Assembly: GCF_014650775.1 (NCBI RefSeq)
Contig: NZ_BMVP01000003.1
Coordinates: 558,001 to 622,000, forward strand
Origin: Streptomyces cirratus
GTDB taxonomy: Bacteria > Actinomycetota > Actinomycetes > Streptomycetales > Streptomycetaceae
Reading direction: 5' to 3'
Length of the DNA stretch: 64,000 bases
Position 1 is the stretch's first letter. Each line of letters begins with the position of its first letter. Below are positions 17,291 through 24,989 of this stretch, in pieces. The notes under the pieces are model-generated. The model was not told the origin of the DNA. It did no database searches and saw only the letters and a program-made list of their open reading frames with translations. The position numbers were made by a program, and so were the translations under genes.

Positions 17291-17806
17291 TCAGTGCGCC
17301 AGGGCGCGCAGGTGGGTGCGGATGACCCGGACGGCGTTCTCGGCGTCGTCGACGGTGACGGTGAACAGCTTCCCGTCGTCCAGGCGCAGCTCCACGCCCT
17401 CGCCGCGGCGGACGATGACGGCCGTCCCCCGCTCGGGGCGCCAGCGGTATCCCCACCCGCCCCAGTGCTGGGGGGTGATCCGGGGTACGAACTCGGCGGA
17501 GGTCACCTCGGCGAGCCGGATGGTGCGGCGGGGCAGCCCCATGTGACCGCAGCGGACTTCCATCGCCTGGGAGTCGACGGTGACGGCGACGTGGACGAAG
17601 GCGAGGGTGCCGAAGAGGATGAGCAGCCCGGCCGCGAGGCAGCCGATCACGGACATCAGCAACGGCACCGTGCCGGAGGTCCAGCTGGCGTCGACGGCGA
17701 GTTCGACGCCGAGCGCCAGGCACGCGGCGCCGGCCGCGGCGAGCAGCCACTGCACGCGGTTGGAGGCACGGCCCGTCCAGAGCGGACCTGGGGGGTGACC
17801 CGTCAT
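17291..17806 (-). CDS. two-helix membrane protein with PH-like domain
   Basis: 171 residues from ATG 17806. Two hydrophobic helices at about 18-38 and 46-69 are followed by a 100-residue beta-rich cytoplasmic part (TVDSQAMEVRCG through DAENAVRVIRTHL) whose pattern fits bacterial PH-like domains. No catalytic motif. A TACGCT hexamer (17813-17818 on this strand) ends 6 bases before the ATG, and the closest GGAGGT lies too far away (15 bases), so a leaderless transcript is likely. Family not recognised by name. Confidence 0.75.
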   Translation of the reverse strand: MTGHPPGPLWTGRASNRVQWLLAAAGAACLALGVELAVDASWTSGTVPLLMSVIGCLAAGLLILFGTLAFVHVAVTVDSQAMEVRCGHMGLPRRTIRLAEVTSAEFVPRITPQHWGGWGYRWRPERGTAVIVRRGEGVELRLDDGKLFTVTVDDAENAVRVIRTHLRALAH

Positions 17807-18134
17807 GTGTGCAGCGTACTCACCTCCCGCCCCCTTGCCCCCCGACACGTCGCCCCTCCTCCCCGGTCCGCCCGGGGCGGCGGGCAGTGACGGTCCGCTG
17901 GAGGGGCCGCGAAGCGGAGGCGACCCGGGGCCGGGCCGTGAGGCGGTGGGGGCGGCCGGCCCTGCGCTCGATCCGTTCCAGCGGGAGGGCGGCCGGCACC
18001 CCTGGCGGCGGCGAGTGCGCCGACGTCCGCTCCGACGACGAGGCGGTCCGGCCCGTGCCGGGAACCAGCGCTCATCAAACGCCCCTGGGCCGGCCACCAC
18101 ACCTGCGGTACCACGGCCATGGTTGGCTGTCCAC

Positions 18135-18479
18135 GTGAACCAGTACCGAAGGGACCGGCTGCGCGACGCCGCCGGGGTGGGGCGCGGGCGCGTCCTGGCC
18201 TACCTGGAGCTGCGGGCCGAGGCCGCCCGCCGCCCCTGGCCGGCCGAGCTGCCGGACCCGGTCGGCGCGTGCGACTTCGAGGTGTACGCGGACCTCCTGT
18301 CCCGCGCCGGCCTGCCGGGCGGCCCCGAGCGGGCGCGCGCCCTGACGCTGGCGCTGCACGGGGCGATCCCCCACCTGCTGGTCGGCCCGCCACAGACCCC
18401 GGCCGCCGCCGGCCTGGACGATCCGGACGGCTTCAGGCGCGGCGTCCTGGCCGCCCTGTGCCCCGAGGCCGGTTCGTGA
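18135..18479 (+). CDS. small protein coupled to the ADP-ribosylglycohydrolase gene
   Basis: 114 residues from GTG 18135. Soluble, helical, with alternating basic and acidic residues (RRDRLRDAAG, VYADLLSRAG). No signal, helix bundle motif or catalytic pattern that I recognise. Its stop codon overlaps the GTG of the next gene (GTGA), so the two are translationally coupled and their products probably function together. Longer in-frame extensions upstream read as Pro/Arg-rich low-complexity sequence and were not used. Confidence 0.68.
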   Translation: MNQYRRDRLRDAAGVGRGRVLAYLELRAEAARRPWPAELPDPVGACDFEVYADLLSRAGLPGGPERARALTLALHGAIPHLLVGPPQTPAAAGLDDPDGFRRGVLAALCPEAGS

Positions 18480-19396
18480 CGGCCCGCCTGGACCGCGCCG
18501 TCGGCGCGGTACTCGGCTCGGCCGTCGGGGACGCGCTCGGCGCACCGTACGAATTCGGTCCGCCCGGGCAACTCGACGCGTGCGGAAAGGAGATGGCCGC
18601 GGGCGGCGGGTGGGACCCGGGCGAGGCGACCGACGACACCCAGATGGCGATCCTGGTCGGCGAGTCCCTGCTGGAGCGCGACGGCCTCGACCTCCCCGAC
18701 ATCTTCGACCGGTTCCAACGCTGGGCGGCGGGAGGGCCCAAGGACATCGGCCTGCAGACCGAGGACGTACTGACGAACGGCGAGCCGTGGGACCGGGCCG
18801 CCGCCGTGCACTTCCGCAACAACGCGCGGGCGGCGGGCAACGGTTCCCTGATGCGCGCCTCCACCTCGGCGGTGTACTTCGCCGCCTGCGGGCGGGCGGC
18901 CACCATGGACGCCGCCCGCCGGATCGCGGCGCTGACCCACGGGGACCGCGCCGCTTGGGAAGGCACCGCCGTATTCCACGAACTCGTACGGGTGGCCCTC
19001 GACGGGGGCGAGCCCACGGCCGCCGTGCCCGAGGTGCTCGGCGCGGTGCACCCGGCCCACCGTGAGCGCTACGCACGCGTGCTCGACCGCGACTGGCACC
19101 CCGGCCTGGCCACCGAGTTCAACGGGGCCGTGTGGCCCTGCCTCGGTTCGGCGGTGTGGGCACTGCGCACCACCGGCGGATTCGCCGAGGCCGTGCGGGC
19201 CGCCGTGAATCTGGGCGGGGACACCGACACGGTGGCGGCGGTCACCGGGGCGCTGGCCGGAGCCAGGTACGGGCAGGCGGCGGTTCCGGACGAGTGGATC
19301 CGGCCGCTGCACGTACCGCTGCCCGGGTTCGGGGAGCGGGTGGTGGACGCCGGTGGGCTGCGGGCGCTGGCTCAGCGGCTCGCCGGGGTCGGCTGA
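18476..19396 (+). CDS. ADP-ribosylglycohydrolase family protein
   Basis: 306 residues from GTG 18476, coupled to the preceding small gene. Metal-binding signatures of the DraG/ARH family are present: ATDDTQMA at 51-58 and GGDTDTVAAV near 240-250, plus GSAVGDALGAPYE at 14-26. These enzymes remove ADP-ribose from proteins or small molecules using two Mg ions. Cytoplasmic. No ADP-ribosyltransferase is linked within the window, so the substrate is unknown. The 3' end overlaps the convergent ABC-F gene by 25 bases. Confidence 0.87.
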   Translation: MTARLDRAVGAVLGSAVGDALGAPYEFGPPGQLDACGKEMAAGGGWDPGEATDDTQMAILVGESLLERDGLDLPDIFDRFQRWAAGGPKDIGLQTEDVLTNGEPWDRAAAVHFRNNARAAGNGSLMRASTSAVYFAACGRAATMDAARRIAALTHGDRAAWEGTAVFHELVRVALDGGEPTAAVPEVLGAVHPAHRERYARVLDRDWHPGLATEFNGAVWPCLGSAVWALRTTGGFAEAVRAAVNLGGDTDTVAAVTGALAGARYGQAAVPDEWIRPLHVPLPGFGERVVDAGGLRALAQRLAGVG

Positions 19397-20994
19397 GGTT
19401 CGGGGGCCAGCTCCAGGCGGCGGCCCCGGAACGCGCTGCGGAGCCGCCGGTCGTGGGTGACCAGGACCAGGGTTCCGGTGAAGTCGGCCAGCGCCGCCTC
19501 CAGTTCCTCCACCACGGCCGGGGCCAGGTGGTTGGTCGGCTCGTCGAGGAGCAGCACGTCCAGCGGGGCCGTCACCAGCCGGGCCAGTTCCAGCTTGCGG
19601 CGCTGGCCCGCGGAGAGGTCCCGGACGGGGCGGGTCAGGTCGGCCGGGGCCAGCAGGCCGAGGGCCGCGACCTGGTCCGCGTACTGCGGGCCGGACAGCT
19701 CGACCACGGAGCGGGCCTCCCGCCCCCAGGGGTCGTCCTGGCGCAGCAGGCCGACGCGCGGGGGTGTGCGTACGGAGCCGCGCCCGGGGGTGAGCTCGCC
19801 CGCGAGGAGGTGCAGCAGCGTGGACTTGCCCGCCCCGTTGGGTCCCGTGACCAGGAGCCGCTCACCGGGTTCGAGCAGGAAGGAGACCGGCGCGAGGCGC
19901 CCCGGCACGGCGAGTCCGTCGGCCTCCACCACGCCCGCCGCGCCCGCCGTGAACCGCCCGGTGAAGCGGAGCGGGTTCGGGGGCGGCGGCACCGGGTTCT
20001 CGGTCAGCCGGTGCAGGCGTTCGCGGGCGGTCCGGATCCGGCCGGCCGCGCCGTGGGTGCGCGAGCGGGCCCGGAACGCCCCGGCCCCGCTGAAACCGCG
20101 CGGCAGCTTGCGCGGGATCGCGGCGAACCGGCCGATGTTGGTGTCGGCCAGCCGTTCCGCGTCCCGGATCTGTTCGCGCCACTGCTCGTACTGCCGCTCC
20201 CAGCGGGCGCGTTCGGCGGCGCGGCCGGTGAGGAACCCGGCGTAGCCGTTGCCGTACCGGCGTACGGTGCGGCGGTCCTGGTCGACCTCCAGGATGGCGG
20301 TGGTGACCCGGTCCAGGAAGAGCCGGTCGTGGGTGACGGCGACGACGGTGCCGCGGTGGGCGCGCAGGTGGTCCTCCAGCCAGCCGACGGCCTCGTCGTC
20401 GAGGTCGTTGGTCGGCTCGTCCAGCAGGAGCAGTTCCGGTTCGGCGGCCAGGGTCGCGGCGAGGGCCAGGCGTGAGCGCTGCCCGCCGGAGAGGGTGCCG
20501 AGCGGCCGGTCCGGGTCGGGCGCGGCGCGCTCGCCGAGCCGGCGCAAGGTGGTCGCCACGCGCCGTTCGGCGTCCGGGCCGCCGCGGGTCTCGTAGGCGG
20601 CGAGGAGGTCGGCGTACGCGGAGAGTTCCTCCGGACCTGCCTGCCGGAGCCCGGCTTCGGCCGAGCGGATCCGGCGCTCCAGCTCGCGCAGTTCGGCGAG
20701 CGCGAGGTCGATCGCGTCCCCGACGCGGGCGGTCGGGGGCAGGTCGATGGTCTGGGCGAGGTGGCCGGTCCCGCCGGGTGCGGTGACGGTGACCTGTCCG
20801 TGGTCGGGGCGCTCGCGGCCCGCGAGGAGCCGGAGCAGCGTGGACTTTCCGGAGCCGTTGTCGCCGACGACGCCGACCCGCTCACCGGGGCGCACCGTGA
20901 AGCTGACGCGGTCCAGTACCACCCGGGTGTCGTAGCCCTTGGTGACCTCGGACAGGACGATCTGGGTGGAGGCGAGTGGGGCGTGAGCACGCAA
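19372..20994 (-). CDS. ABC-F ribosome-protection type ATPase
   Basis: 540 residues from a TTG start at 20994 with AAGGAA 8 bases before it. Two ABC domains without membrane segments: first Walker A GDNGSGKST (about 44-52), signature LSGGQRSR and LLLLDEPTNDLD; an inter-domain linker about 240-320; second Walker A GPNGAGKST, signature LSAGQRRK and LLLDEPTNHLAP. The second domain lacks the D-loop Asp (HLA), which is also seen in antibiotic-resistance ABC-F proteins of streptomycetes such as the TlrC/OleB type. The likely role is clearing an antibiotic from the 50S ribosome. An exceptionally long inverted repeat sits in its leader, consistent with induced expression. Confidence 0.88.
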   Translation of the reverse strand: MRAHAPLASTQIVLSEVTKGYDTRVVLDRVSFTVRPGERVGVVGDNGSGKSTLLRLLAGRERPDHGQVTVTAPGGTGHLAQTIDLPPTARVGDAIDLALAELRELERRIRSAEAGLRQAGPEELSAYADLLAAYETRGGPDAERRVATTLRRLGERAAPDPDRPLGTLSGGQRSRLALAATLAAEPELLLLDEPTNDLDDEAVGWLEDHLRAHRGTVVAVTHDRLFLDRVTTAILEVDQDRRTVRRYGNGYAGFLTGRAAERARWERQYEQWREQIRDAERLADTNIGRFAAIPRKLPRGFSGAGAFRARSRTHGAAGRIRTARERLHRLTENPVPPPPNPLRFTGRFTAGAAGVVEADGLAVPGRLAPVSFLLEPGERLLVTGPNGAGKSTLLHLLAGELTPGRGSVRTPPRVGLLRQDDPWGREARSVVELSGPQYADQVAALGLLAPADLTRPVRDLSAGQRRKLELARLVTAPLDVLLLDEPTNHLAPAVVEELEAALADFTGTLVLVTHDRRLRSAFRGRRLELAPEPQPTPASR

Positions 20995-21042
20995 GGGCGG
21001 TTCCTTAGTGGGGCGGGTGCGGGTGCCGGGTGGGTCCGGTCG

Positions 21043-21091
21043 GGGTGGAGGAACTGAACGAGACGTATCGTCTCGCTCAGTTCCTCCACCC
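21043..21091. promoter_or_regulatory. 49-base inverted repeat in the leader of the ABC-F gene
   Basis: Arms 21043-21065 and 21069-21091 match at 22 of 23 positions (single mismatch 21058/21076) around a 3-base centre. It begins 49 bases upstream of the ABC-F start and ends 49 bases after the glyoxalase gene. The central CGAGACG-TAT-CGTCTCG has the look of a TetR-family operator; as RNA it would be a very stable hairpin, which fits an attenuator or terminator. Which of these it is cannot be decided from the sequence. Confidence 0.7.
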
Positions 21092-21139
21092 TACCCATGG
21101 GCCGTCGGGACGGCGACTCGGTATATCGCGGCCCGCGCG

Positions 21140-21487
21140 CTACGCCACCGGGTTCTCGACCAATGTGACCCGGTTGCCGTCGGGGTCGTGGACGGCTGCG
21201 AACCGGACCTTCTCGGCGCCCGGCTGGACCTCCCCCGCCACGATGCCGCGACCGGCCAGCTCCGAGAGCGCCTGGTCCAGGTCGCCCACCACGAGGTTGA
21301 GCAGGGTCGTCCCGGCGTGCTCGGGGGAACGGAAGACCTGCACCCAGGCGGACGGGGAAACGTGCCAGTCGGCGAGGCCGGCCATCGGCCGCGTATCGGC
21401 CGGCCTGCCCAGGAGGCGCTCGTACCAGAGCACCGCGGAGTCGAAGTCACTCACCGGGGCCACCGCGAGTACGTGTGTGACATCCAT
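21140..21487 (-). CDS. glyoxalase/bleomycin-resistance (VOC) fold protein
   Basis: 115 residues from ATG 21487. Shows the paired beta-alpha-beta-beta-beta units of the VOC superfamily: an N-terminal ATG-VTHVLAVAPVSDFDSAVLWYERLLG start and the C-terminal VRFAAVHDPDGNRVTLVENP motif, where the Asp-Pro-Asp-Gly-Asn turn and final Glu are typical. Length matches single-domain VOC proteins, which dimerise. Could be a binding protein or a small-molecule enzyme; substrate unknown. It lies between the racemase-like gene and the ABC-F gene, all leftward, so it might share transcription with ABC-F. Confidence 0.82.
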   Translation of the reverse strand: MDVTHVLAVAPVSDFDSAVLWYERLLGRPADTRPMAGLADWHVSPSAWVQVFRSPEHAGTTLLNLVVGDLDQALSELAGRGIVAGEVQPGAEKVRFAAVHDPDGNRVTLVENPVA

Positions 21488-21564
21488 GTCTGCCGCCCTT
21501 CGCTGCGAAAGTTCCCGTCTCTCTTTCGACTCCCGACGGACGGGGAACTCATCGGCGACGCGGG

Positions 21565-22356
21565 TCAGTGCGCGAGGGGCGCGCCCTCCGCGAGCAGGCG
21601 GCCTTCGGCGTATCCGAGGGCGGCGGCGGGCAGGGGTCCCTGCCGGCCGCCGAGCAGCACGGTCAGGCCTCCGGTCCGGGGCAGGTACGGCTCGGGGCGG
21701 GCGCCGATGCGGCGCAGCGCCTGCACGGCGACCGCCTCGGCGGAGCCGTGGAAGACGAACTCGGCGCCGCCGGTCCGCTCGGCGAGGGCGGTCCGGATCG
21801 ACGCCTCGACCAGCTCGTAGTGGGTGCAGCCGAGTACGACGTCGGTGACGTCGGCCGGGGTCAGGGCGGCGGCCGCGGCGACGGCCCGGGCGACGGCGTC
21901 CTCGTTGCCGCGCTCGACGGCGTCGGCGAGGCCGGGGCAGGGCACCTCGGTGACCCGGGCTCCGGCGGCGAACTCCGCGATCAGCCCGCGCTGGTACGGG
22001 CTGCCGGTGGTGGCCGGGGTCGCCCAGATCGCGACCCGGCCGCCCGAAGCAGCGGCAGGCTTGATCGCGGGGACGGTGCCGATGACGGGAATGGCGGGCT
22101 CCAGCGCCGCGCGGAGGGCGGGCAGGCTGTGCACGGATGCGGTGTTGCACGCGACGACCAAGGCGTCCGGGCGGTGCTCGGCGGCGGCCCGGGCGACGCC
22201 GAGGGCCCGCCCGGTGAGGTCGGCGGGAGTCCGCGGGCCCCAGGGCATCCCCTCGGGGTCACACGACAGCAGCAGATCGGCGTCGGGCCGCAGCCGTCGC
22301 ATCGCGGCGGCCGCCGCGAGGAGGCCGATTCCGGAGTCCATGAGGGCGATCTTCAC
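21565..22356 (-). CDS. Asp/Glu racemase family protein (glutamate racemase-like)
   Basis: 263 residues from ATG 22356. Both catalytic cysteines of the MurI family are visible, in VACNTAS (about 69-75) and LGCTHYE (about 180-186), and the N-terminal MDSGIG carries the conserved Asp-Ser. It differs from classical MurI in the loop after DSGIG (LLAAAAAM in place of GLxVL). It may make D-glutamate for peptidoglycan or act on a related acid; streptomycetes usually have a canonical MurI elsewhere, so this could be a second paralogue (inference). Cytoplasmic. Confidence 0.82.
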   Translation of the reverse strand: MKIALMDSGIGLLAAAAAMRRLRPDADLLLSCDPEGMPWGPRTPADLTGRALGVARAAAEHRPDALVVACNTASVHSLPALRAALEPAIPVIGTVPAIKPAAASGGRVAIWATPATTGSPYQRGLIAEFAAGARVTEVPCPGLADAVERGNEDAVARAVAAAAALTPADVTDVVLGCTHYELVEASIRTALAERTGGAEFVFHGSAEAVAVQALRRIGARPEPYLPRTGGLTVLLGGRQGPLPAAALGYAEGRLLAEGAPLAH

Positions 22357-22903
22357 CTGGTCACCTTAATCGACGCGCCCCCCGACCCCGGCGCCCCGCC
22401 ACCGCCGACGCGGCGACCACCGCCCCCACCGGGCGCCCCGTACCAGGCCACGCCCCGTGCAGCCCGGCGGCCCACTCCGCCGGCGACAACCGCCCCAGCC
22501 GGGCCAGGACCGGCTCCACCGGAACGGCGGCACCCCACCGGCCCGCCGGATGCGCCCGCCGCACTCACCGGCCGACGCACCCGGCCTCGCCACCAACCCA
22601 CCCGCCCGACGGCCCATGCAACCCGGCGGCCCACCCCGCCGACGACAGCCGCCCCACCCATGCCGGGACCGCAGCACCGCCGGCACGGCGAACTCCCACC
22701 CGCCCGCCGGCGACGTACCGGGCGACGCAGACCGGCGGGCCGGTCCGCACCCCCGGCCGGAACGGCGGCCGCGCCCGCCCGGCGCCCGGGGGGCCTGCGG
22801 GCCACAGGGCTCGCCACGCGAACCGAACCGCGGGCCCGGCGCCACGGTGCGGGTGCGCGACACGGTGCGCGACACGGCCCCTCCCTTTCGGCACACTGCG
22901 GCC
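22357..22903. other. 547-base gap with low-complexity C-rich sequence
   Basis: No credible gene. The plus strand is rich in CCG and CCACC words and contains the two direct repeats listed separately. The frame that runs into the next gene reads as Pro/Arg-rich and has no ribosome binding site before about 22900. It separates divergent genes, so it must hold both promoters; none stands out. Confidence 0.6.
22457..22712. repeat. imperfect direct repeat, two copies of about 95 bases
   Basis: Copy 1 begins at 22457 and copy 2 at 22616, 159 bases apart. Both start (G/A)TGCA(G/A)CCCGGCGGCCCAC and stay alignable for about 95 bases with scattered substitutions. They are not part of a gene I can support. 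Confidence 0.6.
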
Positions 22904-24076
22904 ATGGGCATCCTCCTCGCCGCCGCCTACGCATCCCTCGCCGCCTGGCTCTGGCTCACTCTCGCCCAGGGCATGTTCTGGCGCACCGACGTCCGCCTCC
23001 CCCCGCGCACCGCCCCCGCCCGCTGGCCCTCCGTCGCGATCGTCGTCCCGGCCAGGGACGAGGCGGAGGTGCTCCCCCGCAGCCTCCCCTCCCTCCTCGC
23101 CCAGGACTACCCCGGCGCCGCCGAGGTGATCCTGGTCGACGACGGCAGTACCGACGGCACGGCCGACCTCGCCCGATGCCTGGCCGGGGAACTCCCGGGG
23201 CTGCCCCTCACCGTCGTCTCCCCCGGCGCCCCGGACCCCGGCTGGACCGGCAAGCTCTGGGCCCTGCGCCACGGCATCGCGCACGCCCGCACCGCCCGCC
23301 CCACCGAACCCGAGTACCTCCTGCTCACCGACGCCGACATCGCGCACGAGCCGGACAGCCTGCGCGAGCTCGTCGCCGCCGCGACCTCCGCCCGCCTCGA
23401 CCTGGTCTCCCAGATGGCACGGCTGCGGGTGGCCACGTTCTGGGAGCGGCTCGTCGTACCGGCCTTCGTCTACTTCTTCGCGCAGCTGTACCCCTTCCGC
23501 CGGATCAACCGCCCCGGCGGGCGGACCACCGCGGCCGCCGGCGGCTGCGTGCTCCTGCGTACGGAGGCCGCCGTCCGCGCGGGGGTGCCCGACTCGATCC
23601 GGCAGGCCGTGATCGACGACGTCTCCCTCGCCCGCGCCGTCCGGCGCTCCGGTGGCCGGATCTGGCTGGGGCTGGCGGAGCGGGTGGACAGCGTGCGCCC
23701 GTACCCGGCGCTCGGCGACCTGTGGCGGATGGTCTCGCGCAGCGCCTACGCCCAACTGCGCCACCACCCGCTGCTGCTGGCGGGGACGGTGGCCGGGCTC
23801 GTACTCGTCTACCTCGTGCCGCCGGCCGCCCTGTTCGCCGGGCTCGCCCTGGACCGCCCCTCCGTCGCCTGGGCGGGGGGACTGGCCTGGCTGCTGATGG
23901 CGGGTACCTATCTGCCGATGCTGCGCTACTACCGTCAGCCCGCCGCGCTCGCGCCGCTGCTCCCCTTCACGGCGCTGCTCTACCTCCTGATGACCGTCGA
24001 CTCGGCCGTCCTGCACTACCGCGGCCGCGGCGCCGCCTGGAAGGGCCGGACCTACGCCCGGCCCAGTGACGCCTGA
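22904..24076 (+). CDS. family 2 glycosyltransferase, HpnB-like
   Basis: 390 residues from ATG 22904. An N-terminal helix (about 4-24), then a GT-A fold: VAIVVPARDEAEVLPRS near 45, LVDDGSTDGT near 78, the DTD-type metal motif LLLTDADIAHEPDS near 145 and the acceptor motif DDVSLARAVRRSGGRIWLG near 235; three C-terminal helices follow (about 290-375). The TDADIAHEPDSL and WTGKLWAL stretches match the hopene-associated HpnB family. No squalene-hopene cyclase or other hopanoid gene is in the window, so assignment to hopanoid synthesis is not supported by context. Membrane-associated, cytoplasmic active site. Confidence 0.85.
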   Translation: MGILLAAAYASLAAWLWLTLAQGMFWRTDVRLPPRTAPARWPSVAIVVPARDEAEVLPRSLPSLLAQDYPGAAEVILVDDGSTDGTADLARCLAGELPGLPLTVVSPGAPDPGWTGKLWALRHGIAHARTARPTEPEYLLLTDADIAHEPDSLRELVAAATSARLDLVSQMARLRVATFWERLVVPAFVYFFAQLYPFRRINRPGGRTTAAAGGCVLLRTEAAVRAGVPDSIRQAVIDDVSLARAVRRSGGRIWLGLAERVDSVRPYPALGDLWRMVSRSAYAQLRHHPLLLAGTVAGLVLVYLVPPAALFAGLALDRPSVAWAGGLAWLLMAGTYLPMLRYYRQPAALAPLLPFTALLYLLMTVDSAVLHYRGRGAAWKGRTYARPSDA

Positions 24077-24135
24077 CCGCCGCAGACCGGCCGACCCGGC
24101 AGAGACCGGCTGACCCGCCGCGGAGCTGCTGAATG

Positions 24136-24179
24136 GGCGTCATACGAGGTCAGGCGCCAGGCCCTCGCATGGTGACGCC
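24136..24179 (+). terminator. hairpin after the glycosyltransferase gene
   Basis: Outer arms GGCGTCA (24136-24142) and TGACGCC (24173-24179), inner arms CGAGG (24145-24149) and CCTCG (24163-24167). It starts 59 bases after the stop codon. Likely terminator. Confidence 0.5.
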
Positions 24180-24283
24180 GCGTCAAGGCCAAGTACGTGC
24201 AACCCCCAACCGGTGAGTACGAGTAGGAACAAGGTGGGGTGGAAGGCGCGAATCGTGCACGTGAACGTGAAGTGAAAGCTGTG

Positions 24284-24313
24284 GCCCTGACCTGGGAATA
24301 TGCAGGTCAGGGC
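24284..24313. promoter_or_regulatory. inverted repeat upstream of the DUF6643 gene
   Basis: Perfect 10-base arms GCCCTGACCT and AGGTCAGGGC around the 10-base AT-containing centre. It ends 22 bases upstream of the predicted -35 element of the next gene, so an operator is as likely as a terminator. Confidence 0.5.
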
Positions 24314-24334
24314 GGGGTTGGCGGCACCTCGCTA

Positions 24335-24363
24335 TGGACCCCGTGAAGTCGTGGGCTTAACTT
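24335..24363 (+). promoter_or_regulatory. predicted promoter giving a leaderless DUF6643 transcript
   Basis: TGGACC (24335-24340), 17 bases, TAACTT (24358-24363). The -10 hexamer ends 7 bases before the ATG at 24371, so transcription should start at or beside the start codon; no convincing Shine-Dalgarno sequence precedes it. Confidence 0.55.
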
Positions 24364-24370
24364 AGGTCCC

Positions 24371-24889
24371 ATGACCTCCCCCCGCTCCACTTATGGCGGC
24401 GGTTACTACTCCGCGCCCTCCTTCCCGGACACCCCCATCTACGATTCCCTCGTCGCCGAACGCGGCACTCCGCAGATCGCCCCGATCCGCGTTCCCGCCG
24501 CCTACGACACCCCCGGTTCCGGTTACTCGAGCGGTGGGTACCTGCCGGCCCTCCCGTCCGCCCTGCCCGCACTCCCCGCCGCGCCCTCGATGCCCCAGCA
24601 GCAGAGCGCCCCGGCGTACGGGTACCCGTACCAGCAGCAGCCCGCCCCGCAGATGCAGATGCAGATGCCAGTGCCGCTGCAGAACGCGCCCGCGCCGTAC
24701 GTGCCGCAGCAGCAGCCGGTCGGCGCACGCGCCGGATACGCCCCCCAGCCGCAGCAGCCCCGCCCGGTCCCGACCGGCGCCGGGTACGAGGCCATGCGCC
24801 CGGCCGCCCCGCGCCCGATGCAGGCGCCCGCGCAGGTCCCCTCGTACGAGGACCCGTACGGCCGCCCCTACCAGGGGCGCGGCTACTAG
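24371..24889 (+). CDS. DUF6643 family protein, Tyr/Gln/Pro-rich
   Basis: 172 residues from ATG 24371. The N-terminus (TSPRSTYGGGYYSAPSFPD through APIRVPAAYDTP) is the conserved part of this Streptomyces family. The rest is low-complexity and probably disordered: runs of Gln (MPQQQSAPAYGYPYQQQ, QMQMQMP) and a Tyr/Gly/Arg tail (PYQGRGY). No helix, signal or enzyme motif. Function unknown. The composition is reminiscent of proteins that phase-separate or bind nucleic acid, but nothing here proves it. Confidence 0.82.
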   Translation: MTSPRSTYGGGYYSAPSFPDTPIYDSLVAERGTPQIAPIRVPAAYDTPGSGYSSGGYLPALPSALPALPAAPSMPQQQSAPAYGYPYQQQPAPQMQMQMPVPLQNAPAPYVPQQQPVGARAGYAPQPQQPRPVPTGAGYEAMRPAAPRPMQAPAQVPSYEDPYGRPYQGRGY

Positions 24890-24989
24890 GGCGCGGCAGG
24901 CGGAGCACGGCCGCGGCGGCTGACCCCCGCCCGGCCCTGTGGGAAGAGGTGCCGGGAGCCGCGGGGGCGGCTACTGGCAAACTGCACTC

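Noticed and set aside
18075..19312. Long minus-strand frames opposite the ADP-ribosylglycohydrolase gene
   Set aside because: They contain no motifs and overlap a gene with clear metal-site motifs on the other strand.
22353..22903. Open frames with Gly/Arg-rich or Pro-rich content in the gap
   Set aside because: They lack a ribosome binding site and conserved motif, and they consist of the repeat copies.
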